From: WHSM01 sp036375165
GTDB lineage: Bacteria > Actinomycetota > Actinomycetes > Mycobacteriales > Micromonosporaceae
Assembly (NCBI GenBank): GCA_036375165.1
Contig: DASUSI010000163.1
Coordinates: forward strand, 1-64,000
Direction of reading: 5' to 3'
Length of the DNA stretch: 64,000 nt
This document shows, one piece after another, positions 35,601 through 42,438 of this stretch. Position numbers and translations under genes: made by a program. The stretch's first letter is position 1; every line of letters starts with the position of its first letter. The notes beneath the pieces were generated by a model. It searched no databases. It saw only the letters and a list, made by a program, of their open reading frames with translations, and was not told the DNA's origin.

Positions 35601-36455
35601 GTACAGCGGCAGGACCTCGGTGTCCGGAATTGTCAACTTGCGCAGCGCGTCCGCCGCGTCGCGGATCTCCCGCTCCCCGCTGGCGAACACCAGAATGTCG
35701 CCCGGTGGCTCGCGACGCAGTTCCCGCACGGCGTCGCAGATCGCCTGTATCTGGTCCCGTTCGCTGTCTTCGGCGTCCTCGACGATCGACCGGTAACGGA
35801 CCTCCACCGGGTACGTGCGCCCGGAGACCTCGATGATCGGAGCATCGTCGAAGTGCCTGGAGAATCGCTCCGGGTCGATGGTCGCGGAGGTGATGATGAG
35901 TTTCAGATCCGGCCGGCGGGGGAGCAGTTGTTTCAGGTGTCCCAGAATGAAATCGACGTTGAGGCTGCGTTCGTGCGCCTCGTCGATGATCAGGGTGTCG
36001 TAGCGTCGCAGGCCGCGGTCCCGCTGGATCTCGTTCAGCAGGATTCCGTCAGTCATGATCTTGACCATGGTCTGCCGGCCCACCCGGTCGGTGAACCGCA
36101 CCTGATAGCCGACGGTCGTCCCCAGAGGTGTGTTCAGCTCTTCGGCGATCCGTTCGGCCACGGTGCGGGCGGCCAACCGGCGCGGCTGGGTGTGCCCGAT
36201 CATTCCGTACGACCCGCGGCCTAGTTCCAGGCAGATCTTCGGCAGCTGGGTGGTTTTCCCGGAACCGGTCTCACCGGCCACAACCACCACCTGGTGATCC
36301 CGGATCGCGGCCAGGATCTCGTCCTTGCACTGACTGACCGGCAGTTGCGGGGGATAGCTGACCGGCGGTGCCACCCGGGGCTCGGCGGCGGCCTCCGGGC
36401 CACGTGGTCGAGCTACGTGGCCCAGCTCACGTGGGGACTTCTGAGGTTGGGACAT
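32679..36455 (-). CDS. hrpA: ATP-dependent RNA helicase HrpA
   Basis: DEAH-box RNA helicase of 1258 residues, the usual size for bacterial HrpA. Walker A VVAGETGSGKTTQLPKI lies near residue 60, the DEAH motif in LIIDEAHERSLNVDF near 158, SATID after it, and the C-terminal helicase motif RKGRCGRLSDG (QRxGRxGR type) near 360, followed by winged-helix, ratchet, OB and a long C-terminal domain specific to HrpA. HrpA helps resolve stalled ribosomes in E. coli. ATG 36455 (MSQPQKSPRE) is used. The gene marks the edge of the conserved region; what follows to the right looks accessory. Confidence 0.96.
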   Translation of the reverse strand: MSQPQKSPRELGHVARPRGPEAAAEPRVAPPVSYPPQLPVSQCKDEILAAIRDHQVVVVAGETGSGKTTQLPKICLELGRGSYGMIGHTQPRRLAARTVAERIAEELNTPLGTTVGYQVRFTDRVGRQTMVKIMTDGILLNEIQRDRGLRRYDTLIIDEAHERSLNVDFILGHLKQLLPRRPDLKLIITSATIDPERFSRHFDDAPIIEVSGRTYPVEVRYRSIVEDAEDSERDQIQAICDAVRELRREPPGDILVFASGEREIRDAADALRKLTIPDTEVLPLYARLSAAEQHRVFQPHRGRRIVIATNIAETSLTVPGIRYVIDPGTARISRYSNRTKVQRLPIEPISQASANQRKGRCGRLSDGVCIRLYSEPDFQSRPEFTDPEILRTSLASVILQMTAARLGNVETFPFIDPPDRRNITDGVRTLEELRALEHGRLTSLGRKLAQLPVDPKLARMVLEAGDNGCVDEVLVIVSGLAIQDPRERPADQRQAADEKHARFADPDSDFLAYLNLWRYLEEQQQRLSGNQFRKLCKAEFLHFLRIREWQDVHAQLRQVARDLGLPVRRSKPGADAGPTPPERIHISLLAGLLSHVGTRDAVKRDYLGARNSRFSVFPGSALFRKQPQWVMAAELVETTRLWARIVARIEPSWVEPLAAHLVKRGYSEPHWEKKQGAVMAYEKVTLYGVPIVARRKVNYGRIDPRLSRELFIRHALVEGDWETRHRFFHRNRELLDEVGDLEHRARRRDLVVDDETLFDFYDQRIPADVVSARHFDSWWKKTRQDQPGLLEFDVTMLVNPAAAGIAETDYPDFWEWDGLRLPLTYQFEPGTDADGVTVRIPLPLLRRVSPEPFEWQVPGLREELVTALIRTLPKPLRRNFVPVPDHVRDILDELPVIPDGPLLPALERELRHLSGISVPRDAWQPDQVPPHLRMNFRVIDEQDTTLAEGRDLTTLTEQLRPKLRETVSAAARGLERHGAHTWSFGALPRTVAQERAGYRVTGYPALVDEGDSVGIRVLETEAEQRQAMWRGTRRLLLLTLPSPVTFTQGRLSNRQKLALARNPHGSVVGLLADCASCALDRLVAEAGGPVWDEAGFQRLRHAVRPDLVDAVMEVLSTVERILSETHEVASRLTAGNPAPSAALADVRDQLSGLVYPGFVADTGVERLPDLIRYLRAVRSRLDKLPGNPARDRHLMLQVHEARDAYQEVVAELGADRDDVRAIRWMVEELRVSLFAQHLGTAYPVSAKRIYRAIDDLFD

Positions 36456-36602
36456 ACGGGGCCCAGAATAGGCATCAGTCCGGGTCCTGTGGCCACCGAG
36501 TTATGCCGTCGCTTATCGCTTTCGTCCGTTTCGTGGGGTGGATCGTCACCGAGAGCGCCTGCTCGGGCGGCTGGTCAACTGCGGGTTGGCCCCATATCTC
36601 GA

Positions 36603-36636
36603 TCCACCGCGCGGCGTGAGAGCGCCGCGCGGTGGA
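36603..36636. terminator. Strong hairpin terminator after the ROK operon
   Basis: Perfect 14-bp stem: TCCACCGCGCGGCG (36603-36616), loop tgagag, and its complement (36623-36636). It lies 82 bp past the minus-strand ROK kinase stop and within the 262-bp gap before hrpA, which otherwise holds no gene. Confidence 0.75.
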
Positions 36637-36717
36637 CAGGTCATCGTCGCTTCACCTGCCGTTGGGTCCCCACGATCGTGATCACTTGGTCGCACTCACG
36701 GATCGTCAGGACCCCAG

Positions 36718-37704
36718 TCAACCGGCGGGCGGTACCTGGTCCAAGGCCAGCAGGCCGGCTCCTAGCCAGCCGGCGTTGACGCCCTGCTTGGCGAGAACAA
36801 CATCGGGAATCTTCCGGTGGTCGCGTGCGAACAGGTAGCGATTCAGGCTTGCGCGTGCCGGGGCGAGAAGTAATTCGCCGGCGGTGGCCACTCCGCCGCC
36901 CACCACGACCCGCTGCAGATCGAGGACCGTAACAAGGGAAGCGATTCCTATCCCTAGCCATTCCCCGACACGCGCGTATATCGACCGAGCTACGGGGTCG
37001 CCAGCGAGTGCCGCCGTGAAGACCGTCTCTCCGTCAACTTTGCCCGGCTCTCCGGCCAGGTTTGCGAGCGTGCCATCAGGATCTGCCTCCGCTGCTTCGC
37101 GACCGTACCGCCCGAGGGCTGTGCCTGACGCGACAGCTTCCAAGCAGCCAATGTTGCCGCACCCACATCTGATGCTGCCATGTGGATCGACGATCAGATG
37201 TCCGACTTCACCACCGATTCCGCTGCTGCCACGATACTGTTGCCCGCCGAGCACCAAGCCGCCGCCGACTCCCGTGCCGACCGTCAGGAACATCATGTAG
37301 TCGGGTGAGTTGCCGAGCTTAGCCTCTGCCCAGGCGGCGGCGTTAGCGTCGTTGTCGACCACCGTGGGCAGATCACAGGCTTCTTCGAGAAGCTTTCGTA
37401 ATGGCATATCGTGATAGCTGTTGTTCGGTGCCCACTTGATGTAACCGTCGGGCCACTCGACCAGTCCAGCGGCACCTACTCCAATGGCTACCACATCCGA
37501 GTGACGGGCGCGTAGTTCCTGCACCGCCACTTGCATGGCTTGCACGGTCTCGACTGAGCCACTCGGCGTACGCGTTGCAGGCAAGGTCTCTACAGGGTTA
37601 CCGTCGCCAGTGACAACCCCGCACGCGATTTTGGTGCCGCCAATGTCGAACCCAATCGCCTTGCGGGAGGGCGGGCTCCCCGCTGTGTCGAGGGGAATGG
37701 TCAT
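36718..37704 (-). CDS. ROK-family sugar kinase (glucokinase-like)
   Basis: Phosphorylates a hexose, probably glucose, with ATP. The 328-residue protein has phosphate-1 DIGGTKIACGV near residue 20, the sugar-binding GGEVGHLIVDP segment and the ROK zinc motif CGCGNIGCLE near 185, with NDANAAAWAEA upstream. It starts at ATG 37704, overlapping the stop of the upstream ROK-like gene by 4 bp (ATGA). Base composition is lower in GC than the flanking operons, with runs such as gcatatcgtgatagctgttg, suggesting horizontal acquisition. Confidence 0.9.
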   Translation of the reverse strand: MTIPLDTAGSPPSRKAIGFDIGGTKIACGVVTGDGNPVETLPATRTPSGSVETVQAMQVAVQELRARHSDVVAIGVGAAGLVEWPDGYIKWAPNNSYHDMPLRKLLEEACDLPTVVDNDANAAAWAEAKLGNSPDYMMFLTVGTGVGGGLVLGGQQYRGSSGIGGEVGHLIVDPHGSIRCGCGNIGCLEAVASGTALGRYGREAAEADPDGTLANLAGEPGKVDGETVFTAALAGDPVARSIYARVGEWLGIGIASLVTVLDLQRVVVGGGVATAGELLLAPARASLNRYLFARDHRKIPDVVLAKQGVNAGWLGAGLLALDQVPPAG

Positions 37705-39371
37705 CGGCTGTACTCAAATTGCATAGGAACCCGACTTTGTCGTCCGACATCCGATCGATCACGAATTGCCCGGATTACGCACGCCGCAGCGGCCTTGGCA
37801 CCTTTTTCGTCGGATCTGATTCGGACGATGAACTGGCACGCATCGGCAGCGTTGGAGAAGACGTGGTTGCGGATGCTGTCCACCATGGCGTCCGTATATA
37901 TTCGCCCGGCTCCGGTCACGGCCTTGGCGTCCGCCACGGTGTTGAAGTTTTCCACGTGGAATTGTCGTGGCGCGCCGACCACCTCCAGTGGGCCATATAG
38001 CACGATCGCTTCGGGGTTCACCAGGTTGAGTAGTATGGCGATGCCGTTGCCAAGTGCCGTGCCTGCACGGGCGATGACATCCCGCACCAGCGGGTCCTGG
38101 CTCGCTTTGAGAGCGTCCTCGAAGCTCCCGGTGAATCCGTTTGCATGCAGGGTGGCTTCGATCCCCTGCGGCGTGGCGATGCACTCCAGACAGTCGAGAT
38201 TTCCGCACCTGCATCGACGGACCTCTGACTCGGTGTCCTCAATAGAGCCCGACGGTTGGAAGATCGACCCCTGGCTAGGTGCCTGGGTATGCCGGGAGGC
38301 GTGCGACGAAGGTAACGGGACGTTGGCGATCGGGACGTGACCAAGTTCGGCCGCCATGCCGCGACTCCCCCGATGCAGACGGCCGTCGAGGACCAGCCCA
38401 CAACCGATACCGAGGTGGGTGACCAACACGACGGAAAAGTTGTCGGCGCTGATGCCCTCGAAGTATCGCTCGTGGATTGCGAGCGCATTGGCGTCGTTCT
38501 CCAGCACCACCGGCAAGCCGATTATCTCGGAGAGTTGGTCGGCGACAGGAAACTGGTCCCAGTGGATGTTGGTGGAATGTACCACTCTCCCCTGTGAGAC
38601 GTGCCCGCCGATCTCGATGCCGACACCGATCAGATCGTCGGTGTCATCGATGTGTGACCGCAGCATGTCGATCAGACTCAAGATCTGTTCGACAACGTAC
38701 GTCTCGTCAAGCCGTTCCAACGGCAGAGTAATTGGATCGACTTTGATCCGGGCGAGACCATCGGTGACTACCCCGACCAACCGTTCGCGGTCACCGCGGG
38801 CGTCACCGACGATCCGGATGCCAATGGCTCGTTGGCCCGCGAACCGGCGGCCGGAGACGCGGGTCAGTTGGGCGGGTACCTCGGTGTTGGTGTCCACGTG
38901 CGCCGCCGGACCTGAGTTGTCGGTCACCGGATCGCTGAGGAACCGACCCACGCTCTCCGTGACGAGGCGGTCCACCCAGCTGCTCAGTAGCGGCAGGAAG
39001 ACGGCAACGTCGATGCGGTCAATGGTCACGACGAGGGGCTTGCCGGTAGATGACGCCCTCTCCAGCAGGGCCCCACTGATCTCCCGGATGCTCACCCGTG
39101 AGAAGTCGTCGGCTCGACCGGTCGGTGGGGCTGGGTCCTGCAAGACGTCGCGCAGGTTCGTTGGTGGCCCTCCCGCTCCAGCCCTTACCTCCGCTGCGCT
39201 GGCCGTGAGTTCGTCGGCGTCGTTCGTTGCGAGCCGCTGGAGGACATCGTGTGTCAACGGGATCAGCACGCCGACCAGTGCACCCTTACTGGTCACGCCG
39301 AGCCCTTCGCTGTCGTTCGCGCAGTTGCGGATGACATCAGCGGATAACTCACGGATGCTGACTCGACGCAT
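37701..39371 (-). CDS. ROK-family protein with tandem Phd/YefM-like N-terminal domains
   Basis: A 556-residue protein of unusual architecture. Residues 2-47 (RRVSIRELSADVIRN, then GLGVTSKGALVGVLIPL) and 92-136 (RVSIREISGALLERAS, then KPLVVTIDRIDVAVFLPL) are two copies of a Phd/YefM-like fold: VSIREL helix start, 'vT-G-V-VLIPL' strands. From about 180 follows a ROK domain with a DNDANALAIHE-type segment (ENDANALAIHERY), GMAAELGHVPI and the zinc motif CRCGNLDCLEC. Usual ROK repressors have a winged helix at this position. ATG 39371 is chosen for its agaggtga RBS; an in-frame ATG lies at 39410. It is coupled to the downstream sugar kinase and probably autoregulates through 39432-39479. Confidence 0.75.
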   Translation of the reverse strand: MRRVSIRELSADVIRNCANDSEGLGVTSKGALVGVLIPLTHDVLQRLATNDADELTASAAEVRAGAGGPPTNLRDVLQDPAPPTGRADDFSRVSIREISGALLERASSTGKPLVVTIDRIDVAVFLPLLSSWVDRLVTESVGRFLSDPVTDNSGPAAHVDTNTEVPAQLTRVSGRRFAGQRAIGIRIVGDARGDRERLVGVVTDGLARIKVDPITLPLERLDETYVVEQILSLIDMLRSHIDDTDDLIGVGIEIGGHVSQGRVVHSTNIHWDQFPVADQLSEIIGLPVVLENDANALAIHERYFEGISADNFSVVLVTHLGIGCGLVLDGRLHRGSRGMAAELGHVPIANVPLPSSHASRHTQAPSQGSIFQPSGSIEDTESEVRRCRCGNLDCLECIATPQGIEATLHANGFTGSFEDALKASQDPLVRDVIARAGTALGNGIAILLNLVNPEAIVLYGPLEVVGAPRQFHVENFNTVADAKAVTGAGRIYTDAMVDSIRNHVFSNAADACQFIVRIRSDEKGAKAAAACVIRAIRDRSDVGRQSRVPMQFEYSR

Positions 39372-39431
39372 GGGCGTCACCTCTCGCCAAGAGCCGGCGA
39401 GCAGGGGCATCGCCGCACTCGATACACGTCG

Positions 39432-39479
39432 AGTGTAGCCCGTTGACGACCGTTGTCAACGGTTGGTACCGTCGTCAAC
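39432..39479. promoter_or_regulatory. Divergent promoters interleaved with GTTGAC operator half-sites
   Basis: Three related 9-mers: GTTGACGAC (39442-39450), GTTGTCAAC (39452-39460) and GTCGTCAAC (39471-39479); the first and third are exact reverse complements and the first two form an 8/9 palindrome about 39451. On the minus strand TTGACA (59 to 54) and TACACT (37 to 32), 16 bp apart, form a near-consensus promoter for the ROK gene. On the plus strand TTGACG (39443-39448) and TACCGT (39467-39472), 18 bp apart, serve the membrane-protein gene. The half-sites coincide with both -35 boxes. Confidence 0.65.
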
Positions 39480-39493
39480 AGAGGTGATGCCTC

Positions 39494-40207
39494 GTGGCCC
39501 ACGACAACAGGGACGACTCGAACCTCGGCAACGGCTATGCGGCGCAGTTGGAGACCGTGCGGTCGGCCGCGAAATGGCTGCTTGCGGCCGCAGCCGGTGT
39601 TGGTGCGTTGTTAGCCGCCCGGCTGCAGTTGACCACGCTCGGCCGACTGCCACTAGATTCATGGCGTCTTTACGCCGCGCTTGGAGCGGCAGTGGCGACC
39701 CTGTTGGCGATCGGATACATGATCAAAATAGCTTCGACAATCCTCACCCAGGAGTGGCTGACGCTCGCGGATTTCACCGACGAGGCGACAGGCCTGCCCG
39801 GTCCGTGGGGCAAGCGCAGTCGCAGGTCCGACTATCTTCGCCCGATCGAGAACTACCTGATGGGCTCGCGCCATGAGCTGTTTGGACATGTGGCCTCCAC
39901 CCTGGCGGAGCTTCATCGCAAGCTGCGCGAGTCCCACGAGGCGATGTGGCGTGCGGATCTCGACGTCGCGGCGCGAGAGCAGGCGGTGGAGATGTCCAGC
40001 GAACTGCGCAGGGCCACCCGGGACGTCGTGCAGGCGGCGAACTACTACCACGTGCTCCAGCTGTTCAGGGCGTTGCGAGTGCGAATGGCGTGGGCTGCGG
40101 TATTAGGTGTCGTAGGCATCATCGTCTTCGCGTACGTTGTCAGCCCGCCCAAGGATCCGGCACCGCTCGAGGTGCAGATCGTGTCTACCCGGCTATCTGG
40201 CTCATGA
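39494..40207 (+). CDS. Hypothetical three-helix membrane protein
   Basis: A 237-residue protein not assigned to a named family. Two hydrophobic helices lie near residues 26-46 and 58-80, a long charged, probably cytoplasmic helical region runs about 85-195 (LADFTDEATGLPGPWGKRSRRS, EMSSELRRATRDVVQ), and a third helix lies at about 199-219 (AWAAVLGVVGIIVFAYVV). The two N-terminal helices followed by a helical cytoplasmic part resemble 2TM effectors of conflict systems such as SLATT, but this is only topological similarity. GTG 39494 follows agaggtga. Its end overlaps the convergent small ORF by 23 bp. Confidence 0.7.
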   Translation: MAHDNRDDSNLGNGYAAQLETVRSAAKWLLAAAAGVGALLAARLQLTTLGRLPLDSWRLYAALGAAVATLLAIGYMIKIASTILTQEWLTLADFTDEATGLPGPWGKRSRRSDYLRPIENYLMGSRHELFGHVASTLAELHRKLRESHEAMWRADLDVAAREQAVEMSSELRRATRDVVQAANYYHVLQLFRALRVRMAWAAVLGVVGIIVFAYVVSPPKDPAPLEVQIVSTRLSGS

Positions 40208-40484
40208 GCCAGGGCAGCAGGGCTCTCATGTCGGACACGAGGTATCCGAAGTCTTCGCCAGCGTCAGCGAGTTCCTTGCGGCTCATCTCGTGATAGAAGA
40301 ACACGTAGCCTTCCAGCATGTAGGCGTACATCGGAGTGTTCGAGTTGGGTAGCCGAATCCGCCTGCCTTTCGCCGCAAGGGAGCTATACAAGCTGTCAAC
40401 GATCACGCGTCGTTTGGCCAGATCCAGCTCTCGTAATTTTTCCCGGACTGGTAGGGAAATCTTTATGTGCACATTTTCGGACAC
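40185..40484 (-). CDS. Small protein, possibly RelE/ParE-like
   Basis: A 99-residue product from GTG 40484, chosen because gaggg lies 6 bp upstream; ATG 40490 is the alternative. The order helix (LPVREKLRELDLAKRRVIVDSL), short basic strand (GRRIRLPN), strand pair (YAYMLEGYVFFYHEM) and a final YLVSDMRALLPWL resembles the RelE/ParE toxin fold, whose members have two N-terminal helices followed by a beta-sheet. Similarity is weak and no catalytic residue set is certain. No antitoxin gene is adjacent in the same direction; the Phd-like domains of the nearby ROK protein are the only antitoxin-like sequence. It overlaps the convergent membrane-protein gene. Confidence 0.45.
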   Translation of the reverse strand: MSENVHIKISLPVREKLRELDLAKRRVIVDSLYSSLAAKGRRIRLPNSNTPMYAYMLEGYVFFYHEMSRKELADAGEDFGYLVSDMRALLPWLMSQIAG

Positions 40485-40490
40485 ACTCAT

Positions 40491-41138
40491 CCCTCGCTTG
40501 CGCATCGACAGACGATGCCCTATGTCCCTGCCGAACGACTTCGAGGAGGTCCGTCCAATGCCTGGCCTGGCACCACGTCCACCAGTTTGCCAAATCGGCT
40601 CAGCCGGGGTCCCCGACGAAGGCGGCGTACTGTGCTCTCGGCACCTCGACGCAAGCGGGACGTAGCTAACGTAGCAAGGTTGGAACGCATTGTGAAGGAG
40701 TGACCACGTTCGATTGAAGGTCGGCGTTGGCCAAAAGATCACCGGAGGATGGATCCATTGCCCCATAAGGGTGTCTGGGACCAGAGCGGGTGGGTCGAGG
40801 ATGTCGCTGGCGTGTTGGTCCAGACAGGTAATTACGAAGTCGTTCAGGGTGGTGGACGCGAGCGAAAGGGTATTCAAGATCGATTTGTGAGGACCGACGT
40901 GAACACCCTTCTGGCCGCACTACACCTGACCGCACCACACCTGAAGATCGACGACTGGCCCTCGCTGTAGCTTTGCAACTGGTATGCGATACGGTCGTCG
41001 ATGTTCCACGACCGGTACGCCTGCGGCTGTGGCCGGCGGTGCGGCTCACCAATCCGCCGTGACCAGCGCCCGCGAACGCATGACGCAACGGCTCGGTCGT
41101 GCCGAAGCAATCGAACGGATCCCAAAGGACATCATCAA
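40491..41138. other. Degraded intergenic stretch with possible IS remnant
   Basis: These 648 bp have short overlapping frames on both strands but none with a convincing RBS, codon bias and family match. On the plus strand, GTG 40888-40970 encodes VRTDVNTLLAALHLTAPH then LKIDDWPSL, resembling the first residues of actinobacterial IS transposases (T-D-L-x-TLL-x-ALY...KIDDW) and ending at a stop after 27 codons. The lower GC and frame breaks suggest an eroded mobile element or a deletion scar next to the ROK locus. Confidence 0.35.
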
Positions 41139-41588
41139 TCAACCAGCCTGCCAGCCACGTATCCGGTGTGCTCGGCCGAGTGCTTGGAGAATCCAGAAGC
41201 CGCCGCCTTGCCGCAGCGCCGGTAGCCGGCGGCGACGCGGCGGAGCCTGCCCGTCGTACCACCACAGCGCTTCCCGGGTGGCCAGTTCGGCGGCGGCTAC
41301 GTCGGGCAGTCGGCCCATGGAACGCAACCAGCGAGCGAAATCGAACCCGTCTCGCAGCCCGCCCCGCGGGGATCGGTCGGCGGCCCACTCGGTGAACCAA
41401 CCAGGCCACTCACACTCCGCTGCCAGCACGGGCCACGCCCGCGCCACCTCCCCGGCGCGCTTGCGTAACAGCGCCTGCCGGGCGGCGGCGACCCGCCGCC
41501 GATCGAAGCCGTCGGGCACCGGAGCCCCGGCGACCAACGCCGCCACCAACGCGGCCTGCTTGGCGGCCAGGTCCTGACAGTCGGTCAT
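41139..41588 (-). CDS. MNIO partner protein (uncharacterised)
   Basis: A 149-residue protein beginning MTDCQDLAAKQAALVAAL, with helical, Trp-rich composition: WPVLAAECEWPGWFTEWAADR, FDFARWLRSMGRLPD and ATREALWWYDGQAP. DUF692/MNIO enzymes are usually encoded with a small helical partner that delivers the substrate peptide (MbnC, HvfC/BufC-like DUF2063 and others); position and the Trp-rich helical character make this protein the candidate partner. Homology to DUF2063 is not clear from sequence. ATG 41588 lies 10 bp after the DUF692 stop. It is the last gene of the operon, followed by the degraded stretch. Confidence 0.7.
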   Translation of the reverse strand: MTDCQDLAAKQAALVAALVAGAPVPDGFDRRRVAAARQALLRKRAGEVARAWPVLAAECEWPGWFTEWAADRSPRGGLRDGFDFARWLRSMGRLPDVAAAELATREALWWYDGQAPPRRRRLPALRQGGGFWILQALGRAHRIRGWQAG

Positions 41589-41598
41589 GGGCTGCCGG

Positions 41599-42438
41599 TC
41601 ATGGGTGGGCCGTTCCGGTGATCCGGGGATGACCGGCCGCAGCGGCGATGGCGTCCAGTTCGGCGTACAACTCGGCCTTGGGCGGGTATCCGCCGTCGCG
41701 CTCCAACATCGACCCCGGTGCCGGCCTTCGTCCGCACAGTGCCCTGACCAGGTCGAGCACCTCGTGGGGGGTGGGATCGGTATGCGTGTCGTGGTAGAGC
41801 CCCTCATGTTCGGAACCGCCCGCCACATGGACGTAGCCGATGCGCTCCAGCGGCAGTCGGTCAAGCAGGACCGTCGGGTCGTCACCACGGTTGCGTGCAT
41901 TGGCGTAGGCATTGGCCACGTCCAGCAGCAGCAGCGCGTCGGTACGGTCCACGATCTCGGTCAGGAAATCCGCCTCGTCCAGTTCGTCGTCCGGCCAGTC
42001 GAACAGCGCCGCGATCGGCTCCAGCGCCAACGGCACCGGAAGCGATGCCCGTACCTGCCGGATGTTCCGGACCAGCAGGTCGACCATGTCCCGGGTACGC
42101 GGCACCGGCAGCAGATGCCCGGCCTCGATGCCTCCGGCACGAACGAACGCGATGTGCTCGCTGACCAGCGGTGCCTCGAGGCTTTCGGCGCATCGTGCCA
42201 GGAAGTCGATCCGTGCCGGCTCCAGCGGCTCCGCTCCGCCGAGTGAGAGCCGGACTCCGTGGGGGATCACCGTGACACCCCGCTCCCGCAGCGCTGCGAG
42301 CGGTGCCGGCGGCGCGCCGGATGATGCCAGCGACTCCGCGATCACCTCGGTGAACCGCAGGCCGGGAAGCTCGTCGAACAGTCCCGCCAGCTCGGGGCGC
42401 CATCCGAGCCCGACACCGGACGGCCATCCGGCTGTCAT
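41599..42438 (-). CDS. DUF692 multinuclear non-haem iron oxidase (MNIO)
   Basis: TIM-barrel enzyme of the DUF692/MNIO family, whose characterised members (MbnB, TglH, ChrH) oxidatively modify cysteine or other residues of precursor peptides with a di- or tri-iron centre. The 279-residue protein keeps the metal-ligand pattern: His60 (IPHGVRLSLGG), Glu94-His95 (SEHIAFV), LEPIAALFDW, Asp and Asn in LLLDVANAYANARN, and the His-rich VHVAGGSEHEG, HDTHTD, with ERDGGYPP near the end. ATG 42438 overlaps the stop of the Cys/Gly-tailed protein (ATGA), so the two are made together. Confidence 0.9.
   Translation of the reverse strand: MTAGWPSGVGLGWRPELAGLFDELPGLRFTEVIAESLASSGAPPAPLAALRERGVTVIPHGVRLSLGGAEPLEPARIDFLARCAESLEAPLVSEHIAFVRAGGIEAGHLLPVPRTRDMVDLLVRNIRQVRASLPVPLALEPIAALFDWPDDELDEADFLTEIVDRTDALLLLDVANAYANARNRGDDPTVLLDRLPLERIGYVHVAGGSEHEGLYHDTHTDPTPHEVLDLVRALCGRRPAPGSMLERDGGYPPKAELYAELDAIAAAAGHPRITGTAHP

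Noticed and set aside
40396..40703. Several short frames around the RelE-like ORF
   Set aside because: No RBS and no recognisable family; the composition does not favour any frame.
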